In this document: positions 11,330-20,644 of the stretch, in pieces
Layout of the letters: each line of letters begins with the position of its first letter
How positions within the stretch are numbered: the first letter of the stretch is position 1
NCBI RefSeq assembly: GCF_016097555.1
Contig: NC_054702.1
Coordinates: 66,111,478-66,175,477 of the forward strand
Length of the DNA stretch: 64,000 nucleotides
Reading direction: 5' to 3'
From: Gigantopelta aegis
Lineage: Eukaryota; Mollusca; Gastropoda; Neomphalida; Peltospiridae
Notes under the pieces: model-generated
Told to the model about the DNA's origin: nothing
Seen by the model: the letters and a program-made list of their open reading frames with translations, nothing else
The model's database searches: none
Program-made: the position numbers and the translations under genes

Positions 11330-13291
11330 AGGCAGTGACCCCAGTAATCGACCAGTGTATTTAATTAATTACCATACTCGTTTAAACTGAATAGTATATA
11401 GATTTTCTCAAAGTAATTTGAACATACGTGACAGGGTGAACATTTTTTCTTCCAGAAATGCAATTGCAGATGATAACCATGTGAATGAAAGTAAGTATAT
11501 ATTCATCGGCTATAGTGATAATTATATGAACGTCGGCCATTTTTATAGCATGCTATTAAACCATCCAACATTCCGTGAACATTTGCAATACTTTTAATCC
11601 AAATGAACAGTGTTCGAGATTAACAGTATCCAGATTTCCCAGGGATACCAGATTTTAATTTTGGATATCAAACTTCAAGAATCCAGTATCCCGCCGGGAT
11701 ACCATATAATGTTGTGTTTTTTTAATCCTGAGTGTTTCTTTTTGTTGAAACAATGTAAGTTGTCATTTACAGATGAAGTTAAGTACAACAGTATTTTCGA
11801 GTTCGTACCCAGTCTAATGCTACACTGGAGCAATAGCGGTATAGCAAAAGACTGTGAACCGCTAAGCTGCTATTGTTTTGTTGGCATGTTACCTTCCAGT
11901 CTAAGTTTTCCTTAATTAGGCCTAGTAATTCCAAAGTCGATAAATACACTGAAGAGGCAAGTAGCCATTATAAAATGTTTTCAACCAATACAGCCTTTTG
12001 TTTTATTTATTAAAATTAAAATTGGCTTGCTTGCTATATTTGAATGTCAAGTAACCATATCTAAAAGTGGGATACTAAATTTTCAGGTTGGATACCAGAT
12101 TTTGAAATGTTAGTATCCAGCTGGGATACTGCCCTAAAATTTTTAATCTCGAACACTGATGAAATTTTTGAAAATGTCTTTATGGTTTTTATTTACAATC
12201 AAACAGAGCTGGCAATGCAATGTGACCTCGGTCATTATAATTTCGATCACGTGACCATGTGGTCAAATAATAACACATGATAGAGAGGGTTGCTCCAGTA
12301 TTCAACCAATAGAAAAGCTAGATTGTTACCCTATAACATATTTGTTTTATTGGCATTTGCTAATATTTGTTTTTCTTACATACTTACTGGCAATGCTATT
12401 CATGAAATAGATCCAAGTTTTGTTCATGCAGTATACGCCGACTAGAGTACGTTTGAGTGCCGCAATGAACAGTATGCAGTATTCGACCAGATGGCCCAGT
12501 ATTCAACCACTTTCTAATTAACTAATAAAACTAAACTTTGAAATTTATTTTATAGTAAATGCAGCATATATCAAACAACTAAATCCAAAAACTGTTGATT
12601 TTAACAACTGTAACACCTATTCATGCATTTACACACACACGCACATGCTTGTATACACATTCACACACGCACACATACTTTCTGATAAACAATCTCTTTG
12701 GTCCTATCTCAATTTACAGATAATGATATTAGACTGAAAATAAAAGAAAATGTAGTTGTGTAAGTCCTGACAAACAACACCAAAAGACATAAAAGTAATA
12801 CATTTGTGGTTCTTGGGAGTTTATTTTGGGAATGTATCTTCAAGCCTTTTTATTGGTTGAATACTGGGGCAACCCTCTTTATCATATGTCATGATTTGAT
12901 CACGTGGTTACGTGATCGAAATTATAATGACTGAGGTCACATTGCATTGCCAGCTCTGTTTGACAATAAATAAAAGCATTAAAGACATTTTCAAAGATTT
13001 CAAATACATTAAATGTATTGCAAATGTTCACGAAATGTTGCATGGTGTAATAGCATGCAATAACAATGGCAGATGTTCATATTATCATTATAGCTGATGA
13101 ATATATACTCACATTCATTCATATGGTTATCGTCTGCTATTGCGTTTCTGGAAGAAAGGATGTTCACCTTGTCGCGTATGTTTTAAATACTTTGGGAAAA
13201 TCTATATACTATTCAGTTTAAACGAGCATGGTAGTTAATTAAATACATTGGTCGAATACTGGGTACTGGTCAAATACTGGGGTCCCTGCCC
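11330..13291. mobile_element. Foldback element with about 440-bp inverted arms
   Basis: Left arm 11330-12316 (about 430 bp once the nested MITE and its duplication are removed) and right arm 12845-13291 are inverted copies. Matching blocks include TTTAAACTGAATAGTATATA, GAGGTCACATTGCATTGCCA and GGGTTGCNCCAGTATTCAAC. The outer ends AGGCAGTGACCCCAGTA / GGGCAGGGACCCCAGTA are each next to TA. The spacer of about 530 bp carries more CCAGTATTCAACCA-like motifs (12476-12511) and a CA-rich tract (12634-12675). No transposase frame. Confidence 0.82.
11608..12158. mobile_element. MITE, CAGTGTTCGAG family, copy 3, enlarged by an internal insertion
   Basis: Termini as in the other copies, with ATGAA at 11603-11607 and 12159-12163. 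About 340 bp of unrelated sequence (about 11716-12055) separates the two halves; its own ends are unclear. The whole MITE sits inside the left arm of a foldback element. Confidence 0.85.
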
Positions 13292-13310
13292 TAATCCTTT
13301 CTTTCTTAAG

Positions 13311-13337
13311 TGGTCAAATACTGGGGTTGTTGCCCTA
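13311..13337. repeat. Extra solo terminus of the foldback family
   Basis: GTGGTCAAATACTGGGGTTG followed by TTGCCCTA repeats the right end of the foldback element 20 bp beyond it. It may be an older partial copy or an alternative end. Confidence 0.5.
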
Positions 13338-13841
13338 TAGACATTCCACAAGAAAATATTATAATCTGGGCTGATCAGGAAATTAAAAAAAATGAAATCA
13401 GTAACCCTGAATTTTTTATTAACTGTAATCATAATGTAGCAATATATGTGACTGAAATATCCACCCCCCTTATCCCGACTCCATCATGCGGCTAGCAGAC
13501 GACACAAATGATTATGATTACCCTTGGTTAACTGAAGTATTATTCTTTAAAATGAAACCTGCAACACTGTAATTTAAATAAATGGATCCAGCTACAATCA
13601 TACACGAGCTACTAATAATACGATAACAGGCGGGTTACACCACTTCTATTTATGTTGAAAATGTCACCTACTGGAACGACAGTCGTCGTCGCACGGTTTT
13701 GATTTAGACGGGATTTATCATTTATTTATAAAATATGCGCACAGTCACACGGTAAATAAGGATGCCAGAACTTGTGCGATCTTGTTATTTCGTTACTTTA
13801 TTCCTAATAAAACTTCTACTTCTCCCTCGGAGATTACTTAC

Positions 13842-13990
13842 CAAGCAAACCACTTAAATGTATTAACGTGTGTCAATAAATTGACAAATCGCCCAAAATG
13901 GCCGCCGGCTTGACGTCACATATTTTTTCTATCTAGAGGATTTCGGAGACCGCACTGAGCATGCGTGGATTCGCTTTGATCGCGAGTCAT
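13842..13990 (-). promoter_or_regulatory. SNAP25: Non-coding first exon and promoter of the SNAP-25 gene; likely shared start region with ZNF106
   Basis: On the minus strand a very strong donor (TTGCTTG|GTAAGTAATC) ends an exon at 13842, which fits the non-coding first exon splicing to 8926. Upstream the DNA is locally GC-rich, unlike its surroundings. It holds a perfect cAMP-response element TGACGTCA (13911-13918), a YY1-like AAAATGGCCGCC just before it, and an NRF1-like GAGCATGCG near 13958. The outer limit of the exon is not visible. The ZNF106 gene lies in the opposite direction to the right, so this may be a bidirectional promoter. The motif calls are by eye. Confidence 0.5.
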
Positions 13991-14223
13991 TCGAGGTCGT
14001 CGTTCTTGTGACTGATTTTTGCGTTATCTAAAATGTATCTAATAAATTATCAGATGGATATTTAAAATTAAAGTTTATATCCATTTTACAATGAGCAAAA
14101 AATTTAATTTCATATCTAGTTTTCATAATACTTCGTGTGAGCACCCCCACTCCCCGAATTTCTTTCAAAATTGCGTTAGGGCCTGCCAAAGGATGACTCT
14201 CCACAGGCGCGTGTTCATGTATT

Positions 14224-14345
14224 CATGAATGAATTAATGGATGTTCAACTACATCCCAGCACAAAACAAAATACAGATTGGCTAGGGATCTTTTATAAGC
14301 ATCACCTCCACAGACAGGATAGTACATACCACAACCTTTGTTACA
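14224..14345 (-). repeat. Decayed SINE body fragment
   Basis: GGGATCTTTTATAAGCATCA, CAGACAGGATAGTACATACC and a degenerate CACAACCTTTG..CACCAG block match the shared SINE body; the head and tail are not recognisable. Confidence 0.55.
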
Positions 14346-14426
14346 CCAGTTTAAACGAATGGAACTGCCTAATTTTATTTTATTTTTTTAACCGTTTTTT
14401 TTTTGGGGGGGAGGGCGGGGGGAGGA

Positions 14427-14822
14427 AGTAAAGTTTGTTTTATTTAACGACGCCGCTAGAGCACATTGATTTTTTATCTTATCATCGGCTATTGGACGTC
14501 AAACATATGGTCATTCTGACACTGTTTTTAGAGGAAACCCGCTGTCGCCACATAGGCTACTCTTTTTACGACAGGCAGCAAGGGATCTTTTATTTGCGCT
14601 TCCCACAGGCAGGATAGCACAAACCATGGCCTTTGTTGAACCAGTTATGGATCACTGGTCGGTGCAAGTGGTTTACACCTACCCATTGAGCCTTGCGGAG
14701 CACTCACTCAGGGTTTGGAGTCGGTATCTCGATTAAAAATCCCATGCCTCGACTGGGATCCGAACCCAGTACCTACCAGCCTGTAGACCGATGGCCTGCC
14801 ATGACGCCACCGAGGCCGGTAC
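14427..14822 (-). mobile_element. SINE, family B, short tail, full length
   Basis: Complete copy from the tail GTAAAGTTTGTTTTATTTAA to the head GACGCCACCGAGGCCGGTA. Intact A-box (complement CCGATGGCCT) and B-box (complement GGGATCCGAACC) promoters. Little diverged, so fairly young. Confidence 0.9.
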
Positions 14823-15022
14823 GGGGGGAGGAGGTAATTATATTGCTGTTGTTTGGTTCAGGAATTCATTTATATAGTATTGCAATTTCATTTTCCAAAT
14901 TTCTTTTTTTTTTTCAGTAGTGATGTTTGTCAGTATCGTAACGGACGTCAGTACCGTAATGTGTCAGTCAGTACCGTAACAAGAAAAAAATAATTATATA
15001 ATTTTGTTTGTTATTGTTCATC

Positions 15023-15230
15023 CAGGGGTGTAGCGTGATCTGGACCTGGGGGGGGGGGGTTCGAATATGAACCAAGTGGACCTTTTTCTATTTTGTTTTT
15101 GCACCACCAGAAACTCCATGTGTATAAACCTGTATGTTTTAGTTCTGAAAGCGGACCATTTGCTTCAGCGGGGGGGGGGGGGGGGGGGGGGTCGTCCGAA
15201 CCCCCCGAACCCCCCTAGCCTACGCCCCTG
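15023..15230. mobile_element. hAT-like MITE, 208 bp
   Basis: Ends CAGGGGTGTAGCGT / complement CAGGGGCGTAGGCT, flanked by GTTCATC at 15016-15022 and 15231-15237. It contains two long G runs (15047-15058 and 15170-15191). Confidence 0.82.
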
Positions 15231-15587
15231 GTTCATCATAAGTAGGTCTAATTATATCATTTGATCCAACAAATGATATGACTGCATGGTGTTTATAATA
15301 TATTAGTATTCAGCGTATAACATAATATGTACATACAAAAATTATACATCCTGAAAAATGCATTTAAAAGTTTAGTGTAGGCCTATTTAGGTCTAAATCA
15401 AAATATCAAAACGTGTAGCCTACAAGACACGTTTCGGAAAAGAAAATAGCTAGCCAGAAGGTGTTTAACGACACATCAGCACTTGTTAAGTATTGATATT
15501 TAATAAATAGTATATGTAGGCATATAGGGCCTACATGTATTACGACACATGGTCTAGAAAATGAGAGAGGAAACCCGCTGTCGCCGC

Positions 15588-15831
15588 ACATATAGGCGTA
15601 CGGGCTTTTTTTTTTTTTGGGGGGGGGGGGCGGGGGGCAGGCTGGTTTTTACCCGAATTAAACAAAATTGCCCGAGTTTTTCGGGTAGAATGATGGAAAT
15701 ACATGGTGAAAAGGCCTCAGTTTCGCACATTTTGCCAGAATATCTCTATAATATTTGCCAGAATTTGAGAATTTGCTCCAGTACTAGAGGGGCAGTTGCC
15801 CCTCCCTCGCCCTCTGTCTCGTACGCTTATG
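15588..15831. mobile_element. Probable MITE with GCGTACGRG ends
   Basis: Ends ATAGGCGTACGGGC and complement ATAAGCGTACGAGA with a T run and G run behind the left end. No clear target duplication. It follows a short family-B SINE scrap (GAGGAAACCCGCTGTCGCC at 15564). Confidence 0.45.
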
Positions 15832-15892
15832 GTCACACAGCTAAACTACTATAGCTCCTACGGTAGGCCTACCATTTAAAGCAGCAATGATT

Positions 15893-15975
15893 GCATTTCC
15901 CTCATAGACATACCACATCCTTTGGTGTACCAGTAAGGCACTGGTTTGGACGGAAAGGGGAACCCTGAGTCTACT
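15893..15975 (-). repeat. Decayed SINE fragment
   Basis: ATACCACATCCTTTGGTGTACCAG.. resembles the SINE body around the CCAGTGCACC motif; both ends are lost. Confidence 0.4.
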
Positions 15976-16110
15976 AAGGGTGATCGACCTGGCGCGTGTC
16001 CATGGGGAGGGTTTCATGGATCGAAACCTCTCCCTGCTCTAGCAAACGTTTTTTTTTTCCAATACTTGTCTGGACTCACCCTCCCGCCACAGTCTATACT
16101 CATCCCCCAC

Positions 16111-16312
16111 CAGGGCCGAATTTAGACCTTAAGGGGCCCGGGGCACTTCAGGTTCGGGGCCCCTCAACATAGAAATTAAATTACATGACCCCAAATTTTT
16201 TTTTATTAATTTTATAATTTGTACATTTTTTTTTATAAAAGAAGTCCTTAGTTTGGGGGGCCCGGGGCAATTCCCCCTTTGCCCCCTTTGCCCCCTTATA
16301 AATCCGGCACTG
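16111..16312. mobile_element. hAT-like MITE, 202 bp
   Basis: Ends CAGGGCCGAATTTA / complement CAGTGCCGGATTTA; flanks TCCCCCAC (16103-16110) and TCCCCCAT (16313-16320) differ at one base of 8. Inside are two GGGGCCCGGGGCA-type blocks. Confidence 0.82.
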
Positions 16313-16972
16313 TCCCCCATCACCCTGCTAAATTGCCTGCACACGCACCTGAACACCTCAGACGTATGTATGTATGTATGTATGTATGCCCACAAATGAC
16401 TGTCAGGTCAGATGTCGGGAATTAACGTGCTTATATCAATTTAATGTTCAAGCACGCTCGTTGCGAGCACAATTTTCGACTACGGCCAGAAACTGTGCTC
16501 ACAACGAAGAGGGTGGGGAGAGTGTTAAAAAAAAGAAAGAGTTAAAAACGTTTATACAAATGATTAGATAAAAAATACGAATTAATGGTTAAATAAACTT
16601 TATTTATAAGGAAGTTAAAAAGTATTTATACAAAGGGTTAAAAAGGGTTTCTACAAATGATTACGTAAAAAGTAGAATATTGACAATAAAATATGTCTGG
16701 TTAATCTGGTAGATCTATTTATGTCGGAGGAGAGTAGACGGGAAGGTCCGCCCCATTTTTAATTAATTTCCCTAGGCCGTCCCATCTACCACCTCCACCA
16801 TAATGGAAATGTTAAGAATTGCAAAGTGGAGATTGATGAATGATATCATCTCCATATTAACCATAATATGAGCCCGCATAAAACTATGTGATTGGTGCTG
16901 TGAGCTATCACCTAACTTTTAACATAACCGCCCCAACTAGCATCCATTTAAAACAATGAAGGGAAGGGAACT

Positions 16973-17283
16973 GTATTAACGTGACCACATCCTTACGGTT
17001 CAGGCACGCCCACCATGGACTCGGGTTCTAACTTCGCCAGCTCACGATTCCATGGCGGGAGGGTAAAACAATGAGAACAACACCTAAGACGAGCGGGCGT
17101 TATATTTATACAAACCACAAAAACGTTTAAATGATGGGGAAATCATAGCACAATCATGATATTGTAGTCAAATGGAACGGATTGGAAACTCGTTTAACGT
17201 GCCCATATCCACGAAGGTTCAGGCACGCCCACCACGGATCCGACCTCTGACTTCGCCAGTGGGGGGTTCCGTGGCATGAGGCT
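16973..17283 (+). repeat. Pair of about 88-bp direct repeats; diverged third copy at 62212
   Basis: 16973-17060 and 17197-17283 share TTAACGTG.CCA, GGTTCAGGCACGCCCACCA, ACTTCGCCAG and TTCC(A/G)TGGC in order, 224 bp apart. A weaker copy starts at 62212 (TTAACGTGCATACATGCCAC..). They are CG-rich against an AT-rich background. Source element unknown. Confidence 0.65.
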
Positions 17284-17899
17284 TGTAGTCAAAGCTCTCT
17301 AAAAACTCGCACCGCCTTTATAAGTCTTCAGGCTGCTCTTTTCTTTTCTTTTTGGCATTGCAATGCGAGATCACAAAGTAGCGAGAACTAAGTGCATTGA
17401 TCTATAATCAGCTGAGCTGATTTTAATCAGATGGCTAATTAGTCTACTTATATCCTAGGTCTCGAAGTAAGCCTACCTTTCACGTTTCGCATAAAATAGA
17501 TTTTGTTCTGGTTTTGCCAAAGTGTGTAGTTTAAATTCAACAGGTGCGTGTGCAGAAATTTTAGCAGGGAGGAGTCTAGACTGTAACGAACATAATTTAT
17601 AGGAAGGGGTCGAGTCGTCATCCCACCTGGAAACTATATTAAAGAAAAAGGAATTTGATTTGCTTAAGCAGAGAGGGGGTTTCGACCCCCAAAACCCTCC
17701 CATGAACATGCGCGTATTCAATATTTTATTCTGGCTTTTCATATTTACTAATATATTTATATTGTCATGCATTACTGAGTGGTCCATAAGGCGTTGGAAG
17801 ATGACAATAACTGATGAGAGTGGTGTTGTATTTTTTAACTAGGGAGCAATTAATGCAATTATCTTTAGAGTTTAAGGCGCGCGTTGCCTCTCAAACATA

Positions 17900-19128
17900 T
17901 TCTTTGCGCTTCTTTATTTTCACGTAATAATCTTTAGAATGAACGAAATGGTTATTAGAAAAAGCGAAATTAAATCAATTACAATTTTTAATACATTAAT
18001 AAGTTTGTAGCAGTTTCACGACCTAGTTGTTTTCTGACTGTGATGAGTAATTTCGTTGGAGGGATTTCATCAAAGGAAAAGAAACTATGGAAGACATGTT
18101 TGTCAATTTGTTTTCGTTTTGTAGTTTTGTTGACAAATTCTGATTGTTTGTTCCCACCACATATTGTTACAAGTCGAATTTTAATTCAGTATGATAAATG
18201 CTAAAATATAATTGCATTAAGAATTATTTATAGCATGCTACCTTTATATTAAATTTGTCAGTGTCAGCATGGGTATGTTGTTAGCGCTCAGTTGTCAAAA
18301 CGTGTGCAGACTTGAGGAAGCATGAATGAGTTTAAACAATGACTCATGATCACAATACATTGTAACGATTGTTGATAGTTGGACGAAATAGTCGACCACA
18401 CCTCCACACCCTTTACATACTTAAAAACAAAAACAAAAAAATCCATCAACGTGCTAATACCATCTCTTTCAATTTATTAATAATTAGAATTTTAAATTTA
18501 GCCTTTTTACTATTTTAGGTGAAACCTAAAACTTAGTAAATGAATGGTGGTCAACTCACCCCAAAACCATTTTGCCACAGGGGTTTGTTCAACTCATCCT
18601 CAGTTTGGGCGAGTTAACCAACTGAGGCCGAGTTAACCAACTGCCAGAGAAAATTGGTTTTGGGGTAAGTTAACATGCTCCATTAGAAAAGTAACTGCGG
18701 CAGTGCCTATCCCACTAGAGTAACCCAAAAATTCAGAATAATATAAATAAAATGCATTCTACCAATATAATCTGAATGGAAATGTTGACTAGAGACAAGC
18801 AAATACAAGCCCTAATTAATATAACTGGCAAGTGCCTCAAGTAGCCAATTATTAATTAGCAATAATGAACAGTTAAAGTCATAATATTTTGGTTGTAATC
18901 TAATTTAAAAAAAAGAGCACACCACTGACATCAAGCCACTGGCTTGTTTAGTGTCAAAACATCTTTGGTCACCTCTTTTGCTATACTGTAGTTGCAGTGA
19001 ATATTTCTTGATAGATCTGTGTTACTGTTTGGAGGCAGTATTTACATGTTTCTAATGTTTTTTCTGAACTGAACTAACTGGTGATATGTGTACATATACT
19101 CACTTGTAAATGTACTTGTGCTTTACAG
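17900..19128. other. ZNF106 upstream / first-intron region without recognised genes
   Basis: AT-rich single-copy-looking DNA apart from the inverted repeat at 18547. The acceptor CTTTACAG ends at 19128 and 32 nt of 5'UTR precede the ZNF106 ATG. I could not place the non-coding first exon with confidence. Confidence 0.4.
18547..18673. repeat. Imperfect inverted repeat (MITE-like)
   Basis: GTCAACTCACCCCAAAACCA at the left and the complement of TTGGTTTTGGGGTAAGTTAA at the right form arms of about 24 bp. GAGTTAACCAACTG recurs twice in the middle. Confidence 0.55.
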
Positions 19129-19160
19129 CTTGATGCAGATTGTTTACTAATATATAAACA

Positions 19161-20644
19161 ATGGCAGAACAGTCTAAAGAAGATAAGGAAATTGTTTCCC
19201 ATCAATGCAACTTGTGTAAACTCTCATACACTAGTGAACCAGTAAGTGTTATGTAGATGTTTTGCATAAAGAAAGCTACCGGTATGTTTGTGAAAAAAGT
19301 TAATTTCCTTTTGACCAGTAAAGTTCCTTTTTATCATGAAAACAGATTACATATATATGTAAACACTCATGTATATATATATATATATATATGCATATTA
19401 TAGGAGTGGGATGTAGCTTGGTGGTAAGATGCACACCTGATGTGTGGTTGGTTTGGGATCGATCCCCATTGGTGGGTCCATTAGGCTATTTCTCATTCTT
19501 GACAGTGCATCACGACTGGTATATCATCACTGTTTGAAATTTCATCATCGATCATTGGATATAATCGGCTTGCATCAACCGATCAACTTTTGATTACATA
19601 CTTGGTTAGAATTATATAAAAATAAAAAGGATTGTAATTAAAAGGACCGTTCACTGATTGTAATGTTCACCAGTATAGACCTTACAAATTGCTTTTTAAA
19701 AAATATTATGAACACAAACACCAACCCCAACATATTTACATCAATTCCATCACCAAAACTGGAGGAACAATAACTACAGTTAATATTTTCCTACACAATC
19801 GATTATGGATCGCATTGATATAGACAGACTATTAAACTGTATATTAGTAAAATTGTAGTATTCTTATTACTACAATTATTGTTCACATTAATATGAAAGT
19901 GCATTGTTATATATTTTAGGATTTAAGGGAACATTTCTGGTCATTGATGCATCACATGAAAATCGAAGAAAAGAAAAAGTATGTTATTGTTTTTGTTATA
20001 TAACAGTTTATAAGAAAAATATAACAGGTGATGATGTCATGAACTATATGTTGGTCTATTATTCTTTGTTTAATAATTGTTAAGTGCATTGGGTCTAGCT
20101 GTTGATGGTCCTTCCATCAAGGTACATATAGCCCTAAATCCAACATGTTTAGTTATTGTTTTAACTGATATGCCCAGTTTAATTTAAATTACAGACTTTC
20201 AAAATAGTTGCTACATTTTTGTATGAAATGATAGTTTGTTTTAGATAATTGTGCAATTTACCAAGTAAATATTTATAAATGCAGGATTTTATTTATCAAG
20301 ACCTGTTTCTTGTATTACAGTTGGAGGTTGTAGTATGCACTGGCCTATATATGTTGTGTAGTCCAAGTAAAACAGTCTTCCTGTTGAACACTAATAAAAT
20401 AAGTCCTTGTGGCAGGAACAGCAAATAACCACTTATTGAAGATTTCTTTACTTTACTTTTTCAGGAATTCATTACACAACTGCACACTGTGCTATGCAGC
20501 CTGTGCCACTATTAGTGAATACAGGAAACATTTGTCTGGAGACAAGCACCAGAAAGCTGTTGAAAAGTATTCAGAAGAATGTAAGAAGACAAAAGAGGAA
20601 AGGGAGAAACAGTCAACAAGTGTGCCTGCAAACCAACCTTTTGA
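19161..20644 (+). CDS. ZNF106: ZNF106 exons 1-3: N-terminal C2H2 zinc fingers
   Basis: Exon 1 encodes MAEQSKEDKEIVSHQCNLC.. with the first CxxC; exon 2 supplies DLREHFWSLMHH with the paired histidines, so finger 1 is split by an intron. Exon 3 carries a second finger, CTLC then HLSGDKH, followed by a basic helix. The CxxC/HxxxxH layout with a DKH ending is the RNA-type C2H2 finger rather than the classical DNA-reading type. The ATG at 19161 was chosen because it opens the exon frame and lies 32 nt after a good acceptor (TGCTTTACAG). Exon 3 ends at 20644 (TTTGA|GTAATT). Confidence 0.88.

Noticed and set aside
14693-14822. tRNA gene suggested by A and B boxes
   Set aside because: The boxes belong to SINE heads; no cloverleaf with paired acceptor stem, and the same head recurs with SINE bodies at several sites.
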